A DNA stretch of 64,000 nt from an uncultured Pelagibacteraceae bacterium (GTDB lineage Bacteria; Pseudomonadota; Alphaproteobacteria; Pelagibacterales; Pelagibacteraceae), in contig CACJFS010000002.1 of assembly GCA_902592715.1 (NCBI GenBank), positions 1-64,000 of the forward strand, in the 5' to 3' direction. Positions 44,183 through 54,141 of the stretch are shown piece by piece. Each line of letters begins with the position of its first letter. Within the stretch, counting starts at the first letter, position 1. Below the pieces are notes generated by a model. That model was given only the letters and a program-made list of their open reading frames with translations, was not told the origin of the DNA and ran no database searches. Both the position numbers and the translations under genes were made by a program.

Positions 44183-45549
44183 AGAATTACTTAAATATCA
44201 TAATTGCTTATTCAATTATGTTGGGTCTAATAATTTTAGTAGGTGTTTTCCAGTCATGGTCTATTGCTTTAACGATTTTTAATTATTGTATGATTTCAGC
44301 TGTAATGACTATGGGTGCAAATATTCAATGGGGATATGCAGGTCTTATAAACTTTGGAATAATGGGCTACACAGCTTTAGGGGGTTTGGCAGTCGTACTG
44401 GTTTCTGTTGCTCCAGTTTCTGAAGCATGGAGTGTTGGGGGAGTAAATATGCTTATGAGTCTTCTTCTTATAATTTTAATGATATTTTCGGTTAGATATG
44501 TTCTCAAAAACATAGAAAAATCAAAGAAAAGAAACTACTTAGTTGCAGGAATAATTATAGTTGGACTTTTTCTTATCAAAATAATTTCAGGACCAGCAAT
44601 CGAATTAATAGAGGCTGTTGAGCCAGCTAAAACTGGTTTTTTAGGTGGATTAGGTATGCCGGTTTTATTCTCTTGGATTGTTGGTGGTTTTTTTGCAGCT
44701 GGTTTAGCATTTATAGTTGGAAAAGTTGCATTAGGTTTAAGAGCCGATTATCTAGCCATAGCAACTTTATTAATAGCAGAAATAGTTGTTTCAATTATTA
44801 AACATGAGGATTGGTTAGCGAGAGGTGTAAAAAATGTTATAGGATTAAAGAGACCTGCTCCATACGAAATAGATTTACAAACATCGCCATGGTTTATAGA
44901 TCTAGTCGAAAAATTTCACTCTACAAAATTATCTTTAACCAATTCACTTACAGAAAGACAAGACCTTTTAAACCAATTGGTGATAGACGCGTCTTCAATT
45001 TATGTAAAACTTTGTTTTGCTGGATTATTTTTAATAGTAGTTATTATTTTATTGTTAGTTACCCAAAAAGCACTTTATTCACCTTGGGGAAGAATGATGA
45101 GAGCTATAAGAGACAATGAAGAAGCGGCAAGTGCAATGGGTAAGAATGTTGTTAAACAGCATTTATTTATATTTATCTTAGGTTCAGCCATTGTTGGAAT
45201 AGCCGGAGCAATGATGGTAACAAATGATGGATTATTCACACCAGGGAGTTACCGACCAATGAGATATACATTTGTTATATGGGTGATGGTAATTGTAGGT
45301 GGAACAGGTAACAATTTCGGTGCGATTCTTGGTGGTTTTGTAGTTTGGTTTTTATGGGTAGAGGCTGCACCAATTGCATTATTTTTTATAAATCTATTTA
45401 CTTCACATCTTCCAGAAACAAATGAGATAAAAATTCATTTAATAAATAGTGCACCATATTTTAGATTTTTATTAGTTGGAATAGGTCTTCTTTTAATAAT
45501 GAGATTTAGACCTCAGGGAATAATTCCTGAAAAGATTATTAAACAATAA
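44179..45549 (+). CDS. LIV-type ABC transporter permease (LivM-like, long form), second system
   Basis: LRADYLAIATLLIAEIVVSI; 456 aa multi-TM. Confidence 0.9.
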   Translation: MKNYLNIIIAYSIMLGLIILVGVFQSWSIALTIFNYCMISAVMTMGANIQWGYAGLINFGIMGYTALGGLAVVLVSVAPVSEAWSVGGVNMLMSLLLIILMIFSVRYVLKNIEKSKKRNYLVAGIIIVGLFLIKIISGPAIELIEAVEPAKTGFLGGLGMPVLFSWIVGGFFAAGLAFIVGKVALGLRADYLAIATLLIAEIVVSIIKHEDWLARGVKNVIGLKRPAPYEIDLQTSPWFIDLVEKFHSTKLSLTNSLTERQDLLNQLVIDASSIYVKLCFAGLFLIVVIILLLVTQKALYSPWGRMMRAIRDNEEAASAMGKNVVKQHLFIFILGSAIVGIAGAMMVTNDGLFTPGSYRPMRYTFVIWVMVIVGGTGNNFGAILGGFVVWFLWVEAAPIALFFINLFTSHLPETNEIKIHLINSAPYFRFLLVGIGLLLIMRFRPQGIIPEKIIKQ

Positions 45550-45558
45550 TCTTAAAAA

Positions 45559-46167
45559 GTGAGCTATTTATTTTTTGGTTTTTTCACTGGTCTTAGTTTA
45601 ATCCTAGCAATTGGAGCTCAAAATATATTTGTAATTGAACAAGGTCTTAAAAAGAAATATGTATTTATTGTTTGTTTAATTTGTTCATTATCTGATCTTA
45701 TACTTATTTTTTTAGGAATATTTCTATTTCATCATTTCCAGAGTTTTTTTTCACCAGCAATAGAGCTCATATTAAATCTTCTCCTTCTTTTGTTTTTAAT
45801 AAATTTTATCTGGAGGAAATTAAAGTCGATTAATAATCAAATTTCGATTAATAAAAACTCTGATAGAAATACTTTTATCTCTACAGTTCTTAAAACACTT
45901 GGTTTTACTTACTTAAATCCACATGTGTATTCAGATACAGTATTTTTTTTAGGTAACTTTTCTAAAGATTTTTTAATAACTCAAAAATACCTTTTTGGTA
46001 TTGGAGCATCATTTTCATCATTTCTTTTCTTTTTTATACTAGGATATCTCTCAAAATTCTTATCTAATTATATAAGTAGTGAAAGACTATGGAAAACAAT
46101 TAATTATTCTATAGTGCTCTTTATGTCCTTGCTATCAGTCTATGTTTTTATGAGTATTCTAAAATAA
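45559..46167 (+). CDS. LysE/ArgO-family amino-acid exporter
   Basis: FTGLSLILAIGAQNIFVIEQGLKKKYVF, typical ArgO/LysE N-terminus; GTG start. Confidence 0.88.
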   Translation: MSYLFFGFFTGLSLILAIGAQNIFVIEQGLKKKYVFIVCLICSLSDLILIFLGIFLFHHFQSFFSPAIELILNLLLLLFLINFIWRKLKSINNQISINKNSDRNTFISTVLKTLGFTYLNPHVYSDTVFFLGNFSKDFLITQKYLFGIGASFSSFLFFFILGYLSKFLSNYISSERLWKTINYSIVLFMSLLSVYVFMSILK

Positions 46168-46199
46168 AAAAAACTCCAGCAGCTTTCACCGCTGGAGTT
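46164..46199 (-). terminator. Rho-independent terminator for the minus-strand substrate-binding protein gene
   Basis: Minus strand AACTCCAGC-GGTGAAAGCT-GCTGGAGTT followed by TTTTTTTATTTT. Confidence 0.88.
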
Positions 46200-46213
46200 A
46201 AATTTAACAAATA

Positions 46214-47404
46214 TTATCTTTGTTTTTTGTCTTTGAATTTTCCACCTTTAATTTCTTTTTCAATAAAGGCACCTGATGCTTCTCCAACATCAGTTAATTC
46301 AACACTAGATGCACCTTCGTAGTTAACTGCTTTACCGCTAGCAAGTAAATCTAATGCTTTTTTTAATTCTCCTGGATATATTTTTTCTCCTGGAGCATTT
46401 GCAACTGACATTACATTTGCTTGAACAGTAGCTCGATCAGCTTTACCACCTGCTTGCATAGCTAAAACTATTAATGCTGCTGCATCGTAAGACTCTGAAG
46501 TATAAGGTCCAGATGAATCTATACCAGCACCACCTGCTACACCTTTAAATATTGAAGCTCCTTTACCCATCGATCCTGGCAACGAACCAAATGATTTATT
46601 TAGATCATTTCCAAATCTATCAGTTAAAGAGTCACCTATCATTCCATCAGATAAAACAAATACATCAAATGCACCTGAGTCTAATGAACCATCAATGATA
46701 CTTCCACCCGCTTGGTCTAAGTAACCTAGTACAGCTAAAGCATCACCACCAGCTGCTGCTAATGTAGCAACTTCAGCACCGTAATCACCTTTACCTTCTT
46801 CGTGAGCTGTAACAACTGTTACATTTATTCCATGAGCTTTAACAGCTGCAACATATACATCAGCTAATCCTTTACCATAATCATTATTTGTATGAGTTAC
46901 TGCAATACTTTTTACTTTTCTATCTTTAGTTATATCTGCTAATATTTGACCGCCTCTAGCATCTGATGGAGCTGTTCTAAAAAAATATCCATTATCTTTT
47001 AGGTCAGTTAATCCTGGAGATGTGGCTGATGGTGAAATCATAACAACTCCATTTGGAACAGCAACGTTAGTTGCTATTGCTCCAGTTACACCAGAACAAT
47101 CAGCTCCCATAATTGCTACTACACCATTAGAAATCAAACCTTCAGCAGCAGCAGTCGCAGCAGCTGAGTCAACACAAGTTGAGTCTGCTCTTTCTACAGA
47201 AATTTTCTTTCCACCAAGCAGTGAACCAGAATCAGAAGCTTCTTTAAATGCAAGCTCAGCTGATGCAGCCATTGCTGGAGTAAGGGACTCAATAGGTCCT
47301 GTAAATCCTAAAATAATTCCCATTTTAATGCCATGTCCATCCGAATATGCTTTTGAAGCAAAGCAAGAAACGAATACAAACATCGCTAATACTAGTTTTT
47401 TCAT
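46214..47404 (-). CDS. LIV-type ABC transporter substrate-binding protein, second system
   Basis: Signal peptide; periplasmic-binding fold (KMGIILGFTGPIESLTPAMAASAELAFKEA). Confidence 0.9.
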   Translation of the reverse strand: MKKLVLAMFVFVSCFASKAYSDGHGIKMGIILGFTGPIESLTPAMAASAELAFKEASDSGSLLGGKKISVERADSTCVDSAAATAAAEGLISNGVVAIMGADCSGVTGAIATNVAVPNGVVMISPSATSPGLTDLKDNGYFFRTAPSDARGGQILADITKDRKVKSIAVTHTNNDYGKGLADVYVAAVKAHGINVTVVTAHEEGKGDYGAEVATLAAAGGDALAVLGYLDQAGGSIIDGSLDSGAFDVFVLSDGMIGDSLTDRFGNDLNKSFGSLPGSMGKGASIFKGVAGGAGIDSSGPYTSESYDAAALIVLAMQAGGKADRATVQANVMSVANAPGEKIYPGELKKALDLLASGKAVNYEGASSVELTDVGEASGAFIEKEIKGGKFKDKKQR

Positions 47405-47477
47405 ATATTTCCTCTAATTGTTAACAATTTATATAATTATAAGTAAATCTTAATCGCTATTTTTTTCAATCAGAAAA

Positions 47478-48335
47478 TTATCTTATTTTTTGAGCAAAAA
47501 ACACAGATGTAATTACAATTATTCCTCCAGTAACTGTAATTAAAGAGGGAATTTCTCCAAAGATGAAATATGTGAGTATTAAACCAAAAATAGGAAATAA
47601 AGCATAGAAGGGAAGAACCATATCAACTGGATAAAATTTATAAAGATAAAACATCATTAAGTGTCCTAGTAAAGATATTATCGCTCCAGCATATAAAACT
47701 GTAAACCAACTTTCCAAACTAATATTTTTAATTGTTTGCAAAGTGTTGTCTTCGAATAATGAAGATAGGATTATTAAAATTATAAATCCTGTCAAACTCA
47801 TTATTGTATTTGTAAATTTGACATCTAAGTCTTTTAGGTATCTTGAAAAAACTTGTGACAACCCATAAAAAAAAGCCATACCACATATTAATAATGAACC
47901 TATTAATTCTTCAACTACTTTAGGATCAAAAGCCAGTAAAACAATTCCAAAAAATGAAGTAGTGATTAAAAGCCATTTTTTATAACTGATCTTTTCATTT
48001 AAGAATATTGAACTTAAAATTATTCCAAAGGGAATAGATAGTTGTGCGCCAATAGTAATTGGCGCAAGAATACTAGAAGCATTTATAGATAAATATAAAA
48101 GCATATTTACTGCAACTCCAAAACAAATAGAAAATCCTATTAAAGGAATAATGAATTTTTTTTCAACTTTTTGAAATTTAAAAAATGGAATTAAACAAAT
48201 AAATACAACTGACATTCTCAAAGCACCAAAAAGTATTGGTGGTATTGTATCGTTTAATCCAAGCTTTCCAGTAGGATAGGCACTTCCTAACAAAAAAACT
48301 ACAAATAAAATAAGTAAGGTGTGTTTAGCTGACAA
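47478..48335 (-). CDS. EamA/DMT-family transporter
   Basis: 10-TM EamA pattern. Confidence 0.85.
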   Translation of the reverse strand: MSAKHTLLILFVVFLLGSAYPTGKLGLNDTIPPILFGALRMSVVFICLIPFFKFQKVEKKFIIPLIGFSICFGVAVNMLLYLSINASSILAPITIGAQLSIPFGIILSSIFLNEKISYKKWLLITTSFFGIVLLAFDPKVVEELIGSLLICGMAFFYGLSQVFSRYLKDLDVKFTNTIMSLTGFIILIILSSLFEDNTLQTIKNISLESWFTVLYAGAIISLLGHLMMFYLYKFYPVDMVLPFYALFPIFGLILTYFIFGEIPSLITVTGGIIVITSVFFAQKIR

Positions 48336-48338
48336 AAA

Positions 48339-49820
48339 TTATCTTATAGAGAAAGGATCTAAAGTTGGTTCATCTGATGTATAATACCAAGTTGTTTTAA
48401 CTCTAGTATAATCTTTAATTGAATCCATTCCCGCTTCCTTTCCATATCCACTATCTTTAATCCCACCAAAAGGTGCTGAAGGGGAAATTAATCGATAAGT
48501 ATTTACAAATGTTATTCCTGCTCTAACTGCATTAGACACTCTAAGACCTCTTGCAAAATCACTAGTATAAACTCCTGAGGATAGGCCGTATTGATTATCA
48601 TTCATTTTCTCTATTACTTCTTTTTCGGTATCAAATTTCATAACTGATAAAACTGGTCCAAAAAGTTCATTTTCTGCTGTTGGAAGATTGTGATTGTCAC
48701 ATTCAATTATTGTTGGTGGAAAATAGTAACCTTCATTGGAAAATGGATGTCTTTTACCACCACATTTTATTTTTCCACCTTGCTCGACAGTTTTTTTTAT
48801 ATTTTTTTCTATTATTTCTAATTGTTTAAAATTACTTAGTGGGCCCATTTCCGTATCTTTATCCATGGGTGCTCCAATTTTTATTCTTTCTGCTCTTTTT
48901 GTAAGTTTATCAAGAAATTCATCATAAATTCCTTTTTGCAAATATAGTCTTGATCCTGCTATACAACTCTGCCCGCTTGCGCCAAAGATTCCAGCGGTAA
49001 TTCCATTTATTGCATTTTCCTGGTGAGCATCATCAAAAACAGCTACTGGACTTTTTCCACCAAGTTCTAGGCTAACTTCCGATAAATTTTCAGCTGAATT
49101 TCTTATTATGTGTCTTGCGGTTTCAGGTCCTCCTGTAAAAGCAACTTTTTCTACTAAATCATGAGTAGTTAATGCTTTACCACATGGGTCTCCAAATCCA
49201 GTTAATACATTTACAACACCTTTAGGAATTCCGGTTTCTTCAATTAATTTTGCAAACTCAAACATTACTGCTGGAGCAAGTTCAGATGATTTTATCACAA
49301 CTGTATTTCCCATGGCTAAAGCTGGAGCTAATTTGGTAGCAGTTAAAAACATTTGTGAGTTCCAAGGAACTATTGCTGCAATAACACCAATTGGTATTCT
49401 AGAGGTAATCGCTTGTATATTTGGTTTATCTATTGGAAGTACAGTACCTTCAACTTTATCAGCTAATCCAGCATAATAATCATAATACTCTGCAATATAA
49501 TTTGCTTGTTGATTTGTTTCTCTAAATATTTTTCCAGTATCTATAGTTTCAATTCTTCCAAGTAACTCTGCATTTTCTCTCAATTTATTTCCAATCGCTC
49601 TTAAAAATTTCCCTCTTTCTCTTGGTAAAAGTTTTGGCCACTCTCCTTCAAAAGCTTTTTGTGCAGCTTTAACAGCCTTGTCGACATCACTAGCACTTGC
49701 CTCTGGTACATTTGCCCATGGTTTATTATTTTCTGGGTTTAGTGTCTCAAATGTTTTTTTTGTGTCAGAGTCTAACCACTCACCACCAATAAACATTTTA
49801 TATTTTTTTAATTCAGGCAT
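48339..49820 (-). CDS. NAD(P)-dependent aldehyde dehydrogenase
   Basis: VSLELGGKSPVAVFDDA; GQSCIAGSRLYL catalytic Cys. Confidence 0.93.
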   Translation of the reverse strand: MPELKKYKMFIGGEWLDSDTKKTFETLNPENNKPWANVPEASASDVDKAVKAAQKAFEGEWPKLLPRERGKFLRAIGNKLRENAELLGRIETIDTGKIFRETNQQANYIAEYYDYYAGLADKVEGTVLPIDKPNIQAITSRIPIGVIAAIVPWNSQMFLTATKLAPALAMGNTVVIKSSELAPAVMFEFAKLIEETGIPKGVVNVLTGFGDPCGKALTTHDLVEKVAFTGGPETARHIIRNSAENLSEVSLELGGKSPVAVFDDAHQENAINGITAGIFGASGQSCIAGSRLYLQKGIYDEFLDKLTKRAERIKIGAPMDKDTEMGPLSNFKQLEIIEKNIKKTVEQGGKIKCGGKRHPFSNEGYYFPPTIIECDNHNLPTAENELFGPVLSVMKFDTEKEVIEKMNDNQYGLSSGVYTSDFARGLRVSNAVRAGITFVNTYRLISPSAPFGGIKDSGYGKEAGMDSIKDYTRVKTTWYYTSDEPTLDPFSIR

Positions 49821-50586
49821 TTAGAATGTGATCTTTTAGATTACTATTTACATCATCTGAACATTCAATACTACATAGATGTTTTCCAACTGGTATAATT
49901 TTTACAATAGAGTTTTTAATTTTTTTACTCAAATTATTTGACATTTCTGGAGTTGACCCTACATCTCCTTCACCTGTCATTACTAGGGTTTTTGCCTTTA
50001 TATCTTCAAATCTTTCATCATCTTTATAATGAACAAATAAAGAGTATATTTTGATAAAGTTGGTCATATTATTTTTTTCAAGAATTGATCCAATTTTCTC
50101 GGATATTTTTGGATATTTATCTAAATATTCATCAGTGAACCATCTTCTCAAGGATGTTTTTGGCAGAATATTCTCTTTTTTTGTCTGTTCAAACCTGTCA
50201 TTTACTATTTTTTGCTGCTCGTTTGATCTATTAAATATTGAGCATAGTAATGTAAGTGACTGAAGTCTTTTATTAAACCTTATTGCAAAATTTCTTGCAA
50301 TTAGAGATCCAATAGAAAATCCAACTAAATGTATTTTTTCTATTTTTAATTCGTTAATCAAACTTAATAACTGATCAGAAAAATCATCAAAACTGACATT
50401 ATCTTTATTTAAAGGGGTTCTACCATGGCCAAGAATATCATAGATTAAAACAGTATTTTCAAATGCATCAATCTGGGGCTCCCAAATACTATTATCAAGT
50501 CCTACACCATGAATAAAAATTATTGGGATTCCTTTTTTTTTATTTAATTTGTAAAAAGTATTATTAGAATCTGTTGCATTGATCAT
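49813..50586 (-). CDS. alpha/beta hydrolase
   Basis: FIHGVGLDNSIW oxyanion region; nucleophile elbow GFSIGS. Confidence 0.87.
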   Translation of the reverse strand: MINATDSNNTFYKLNKKKGIPIIFIHGVGLDNSIWEPQIDAFENTVLIYDILGHGRTPLNKDNVSFDDFSDQLLSLINELKIEKIHLVGFSIGSLIARNFAIRFNKRLQSLTLLCSIFNRSNEQQKIVNDRFEQTKKENILPKTSLRRWFTDEYLDKYPKISEKIGSILEKNNMTNFIKIYSLFVHYKDDERFEDIKAKTLVMTGEGDVGSTPEMSNNLSKKIKNSIVKIIPVGKHLCSIECSDDVNSNLKDHILNA

Positions 50587-50588
50587 TA

Positions 50589-51176
50589 TTACTTTGGTTC
50601 AATGCCCATCTCTTTCATGTCTTGGTACCTGTCACCTGTTCTTGCGTGAGCTCTTCCAGTTGAAGCCCCTCCAATCGCAATAACAATTTCATTATCAAAT
50701 GGTGCATCATGAATAGTGAACTCATGTGTCAAATAATAAGGTCTTAATCCAGAGTCAGTTTTATGCATCATTGGAATAGATATTTTTGATCCAGCTGTGC
50801 CTCTTGTATTTGTAAAACTTAAATAAGAAGTTCCTCCCACAGCATCTCTGAATTTATTACCAAATCTTAATGTATGAATAAATGCTGATGCATGCTCTAT
50901 TTCTCCGTTTAGTCCAACTACACCCGCTTTCCCATATGCTAATATCTTTTCTGGGGAACCTATTTCTTTTATAAGTTCAGGAACTAGTAAATCTCCAAGT
51001 TTAGGTGCTAGATCTAAAATAATGGGTTTTAAGTCTTCTACAAAACCTTTTCCATCCCAAGGATTTTTAAAAACTGCAGCAACAGAAACCATCAAAACAG
51101 GCTCTTTAGCTTCCTTTCCACCTTCAATAAAAGTCCTATCTACAAATTTAGTAAACTTACGTAATTCTAATTTCAT
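50589..51176 (-). CDS. amino acid synthesis family protein (DUF1185-like)
   Basis: 195 aa; MKLELRKFTKFVDRTFIEGGKEAKEPVLMVSVAAVFKNPWDGKGFVEDL. Confidence 0.75.
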   Translation of the reverse strand: MKLELRKFTKFVDRTFIEGGKEAKEPVLMVSVAAVFKNPWDGKGFVEDLKPIILDLAPKLGDLLVPELIKEIGSPEKILAYGKAGVVGLNGEIEHASAFIHTLRFGNKFRDAVGGTSYLSFTNTRGTAGSKISIPMMHKTDSGLRPYYLTHEFTIHDAPFDNEIVIAIGGASTGRAHARTGDRYQDMKEMGIEPK

Positions 51177-52873
51177 TTTTTAATTCTATGTGTAAAGCTA
51201 TCTCTTCTAAAACTGTATAACGCTTTTGGATCTACATCAACATCTATAACAACTGGTTTATTTACTTTTAATGCACTTTTTACTGCTTCATTAACTTCTG
51301 ATAATTTTTTAACTTTAATTCCTTTAGCACCATATAGTTTAGCAACTTCATCAAAAGGAGGGCTTTGAATATCAGCTCCTAAATATCTTTCACCATAAAA
51401 ATCTTTTTGATAAGCTTTTTCTGCTCCCCAACTTTTATTATTCATTACTATTGTAATTGTGTTAATTCCATGCTCTACAGCTGTACTTAATTCAGAAATA
51501 GTCATTCCAAATCCACCATCACCCATCAAACTAACGACAGTTTTATTAGGTTTTGCAACCTTAATCCCCAAACCACAAGCAAAAGAGAAACCTACCAGCC
51601 CAAAATCAAGAGGTGTGAAAAGAGCAGGAGGATTGTAATATTCTAAGGCATCAGTTGCCTGAAGGCAAAGAGTACCAGCATCAAGTGTTATTGCTGTATT
51701 CTTTGGTAGTACTTTTCTTAGTTCTCTAAATAGACCATTTGGTTGAATTGGAAAATTTTTAGATTTTAAATTATCTCTATTAAAAAGAAATTTCGATCTT
51801 TCTTTTAAAAATTTATTCGTCCAATCCTTAAAATTTGATATTTTTTTATTTTTTTTTAAATTATTTAAAATTTGATTTGTAACTGTTGCGGCATCTCCAT
51901 GTATTCCAATACTAATAGGAAAATATTTACCTAACATTTTTTTTTCTAGTTCTACTTGAATAATTTTCGCATGTTTATTTATATTATCATACGAATAAAA
52001 AGTAGAATTAAAACCCAGTCTTGTACCTAGGGCAATAATAAGATCTGCATCTTTTACTAAGTTTGTTGCAACAATATTTCCTCTAGGTCCCATTTGGCCA
52101 GCATATAATTTATGACTAAATGGGATTGCATCACCATGTCCAGCTGCTGTTACAATAGGAATATTTAAATATTCAGCAAGATTAGTAACTTCTTTAAATT
52201 TAGAATTATATTTAATTCCACCTCCAGCAATAATCACTATTTTTTTTGAGTTTAAAATAAGTTTAGAGGTTTTTTCAATTAGGTTTTGTTTACTTTTTAA
52301 ATTACTTTCACTCTTAAAAGATTTTTTATTTTCATTTATATTAAATTTAGAAGTATCTGAGAGTATATTTCTTGGAACATTTATGCAAACAGGCCCTCTT
52401 CTTGGTGACATAGCAACATTAAATGCATTTGAAAATGATTGTGGAATATTTTTCACATTTTTAACCGTGATAGTTTTTTTTGTAATAGGTTCAAATAATG
52501 ATTGCTGATCAAGACCTTGAAAAGCATCTTCCATTTTATCTTTGGTAGAATATAAGCCTGCGATTGAAACTACTGGAGAAAATGCGGCTTTTGCTTGCGC
52601 TATCCCTGTTACTAGATTTGTTGCTCCTGGACCATTTTGACCGGCAATAATAACTCCAGGTTGATTAGACACTCTGGCGTAACCGTCTGCCATGTGTGTT
52701 CCTGTTCTCTCATCTCTTACACCAATAAACTTTATTTTTTTTTCATGATAAAGAGCATCGAACATTTCCATGGTCGCTGAACCAATTAAACCAAATACGT
52801 GTTTAACTTTCTCTCTTTTTAATGATTTGACTGCAGCTTGACCTCCCGTCAAGAGACCTTTAGCCTTATTCAC
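51173..52873 (-). CDS. thiamine-pyrophosphate-binding protein (acetolactate synthase-like)
   Basis: 566 aa; FGLIGSATMEMF, GYARVSNQPGVIIAGQNGPGATN, GDGGFGMTISELSTAVEHGINTITIVMNN. Confidence 0.88.
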   Translation of the reverse strand: MNKAKGLLTGGQAAVKSLKREKVKHVFGLIGSATMEMFDALYHEKKIKFIGVRDERTGTHMADGYARVSNQPGVIIAGQNGPGATNLVTGIAQAKAAFSPVVSIAGLYSTKDKMEDAFQGLDQQSLFEPITKKTITVKNVKNIPQSFSNAFNVAMSPRRGPVCINVPRNILSDTSKFNINENKKSFKSESNLKSKQNLIEKTSKLILNSKKIVIIAGGGIKYNSKFKEVTNLAEYLNIPIVTAAGHGDAIPFSHKLYAGQMGPRGNIVATNLVKDADLIIALGTRLGFNSTFYSYDNINKHAKIIQVELEKKMLGKYFPISIGIHGDAATVTNQILNNLKKNKKISNFKDWTNKFLKERSKFLFNRDNLKSKNFPIQPNGLFRELRKVLPKNTAITLDAGTLCLQATDALEYYNPPALFTPLDFGLVGFSFACGLGIKVAKPNKTVVSLMGDGGFGMTISELSTAVEHGINTITIVMNNKSWGAEKAYQKDFYGERYLGADIQSPPFDEVAKLYGAKGIKVKKLSEVNEAVKSALKVNKPVVIDVDVDPKALYSFRRDSFTHRIKK

Positions 52874-54039
52874 GAAACTTTTTTAACTTCAGTATCTAAA
52901 TCATCTTTAAAATGAGGCATGACCTTTTCAGTGAATAACTTAATACTTTTCATACAATCCTCATGTTTTACACCTGGAAAATTAGACCAAACCTGAAGAT
53001 TTTGTAAGTTTAGTTCAGATTTTAGTTCATGAATTTTATCAATAACATATTCTGGTGTTCCAAAGAGCATGTTACGTTTATGTAAAAAATCATAACTCAA
53101 TAAATCTAATTTACCTTTTGTAACTGGCAATTCTTCACCTGGATCCATATGATTTCCTAGCCCTCTCCAGTGACAAACCCATCTCATATAATTCACCATA
53201 TGCTCGCCAGCTTTTTCTCTAGCTTCTTCCATTGTATCAGCAACAAACATGTCTCTTACTAATGAAATTCCTTCACCCATTGGCACATTTCTTTTTTCTG
53301 CAACTGATTTAGCGTTCTTAAAAGCTTCAAATTTAACTTTTAATGCTTTGACCGTGGGTATCCACATAATAACATTTAATCCCTGTGCGGCTGCCCATTC
53401 AATTGATCTTATTCCATCAACGACTTGATGTATTGGAGGAAACGGCTCTTGGTAAGGTTTTGGCACAACGCTAATATTTTCCATCACATCAGTATTAAGG
53501 TTAACTAAATCTTTATTAGGCGGACTCATATCATGCTGCCAAACATAATCTGGAGCAGGATAAGTATAAAATTCACCCTTATGATTAAAAAATTTTTCTG
53601 ACCAGGCTTTTTTTAAAATAGTTAAAGTTTCTTCAAACAATCTAAAATTTTTAGCTTGGTCTTTCATGTCTGCTTCTTTATTTAGATTGATTGCTTCTCG
53701 TCCATATATTCCTCTACCAATTCCTATCTCTACTCTTCCTTTTGAAAGCTGATCTAATAAAGCTATATCTTCAGCCATTCTAATTGGATTATGGAAAGTA
53801 ATTACGTTACAAGCTTGACCTATTCTAATATTTTTTGTTCTTGCCGCTGCATCAACACCCATCATCAAAGGATTTGTTAATGACTCCATCCCTTCATGAT
53901 TAAAATGGTGTTCTGTATACCATATAGAATTCCAATCACCCTGATCACAGTACTCAGTGATTTCTCGAGTTTCATCTAAAAGTTTGTGATAAGGTTTATG
54001 CGTCCAGTTTGTAGTGTTACAAAAATATCCAAAATTCAT
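52870..54039 (-). CDS. LLM-class (luciferase-like) flavin-dependent oxidoreductase
   Basis: 389 aa; WYTEHHF, LDQLSKGRVEIGIGRG. Confidence 0.88.
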   Translation of the reverse strand: MNFGYFCNTTNWTHKPYHKLLDETREITEYCDQGDWNSIWYTEHHFNHEGMESLTNPLMMGVDAAARTKNIRIGQACNVITFHNPIRMAEDIALLDQLSKGRVEIGIGRGIYGREAINLNKEADMKDQAKNFRLFEETLTILKKAWSEKFFNHKGEFYTYPAPDYVWQHDMSPPNKDLVNLNTDVMENISVVPKPYQEPFPPIHQVVDGIRSIEWAAAQGLNVIMWIPTVKALKVKFEAFKNAKSVAEKRNVPMGEGISLVRDMFVADTMEEAREKAGEHMVNYMRWVCHWRGLGNHMDPGEELPVTKGKLDLLSYDFLHKRNMLFGTPEYVIDKIHELKSELNLQNLQVWSNFPGVKHEDCMKSIKLFTEKVMPHFKDDLDTEVKKVS

Positions 54040-54141
54040 TTTGCCTCCTTTAAATATAATTTAAAAAAGACGACCGATCCCACTTTCGTATAAGATATTA
54101 CGATGAGTTATGTATCGCTTTATAGGATGATAATAATATTC

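Noticed and set aside
47022-47417. 131-aa plus-strand ORF opposite the second binding-protein gene
   Set aside because: Ala/Thr/Pro-rich shadow of the minus-strand gene; no separate evidence
52870-54039. LLM protein as an SsuD-type sulfonate monooxygenase
   Set aside because: The EHHF/luciferase-like pattern fits the general LLM class; no SsuABC, TauABC or SsuE-like gene nearby, so a sulfonate assignment is not supported
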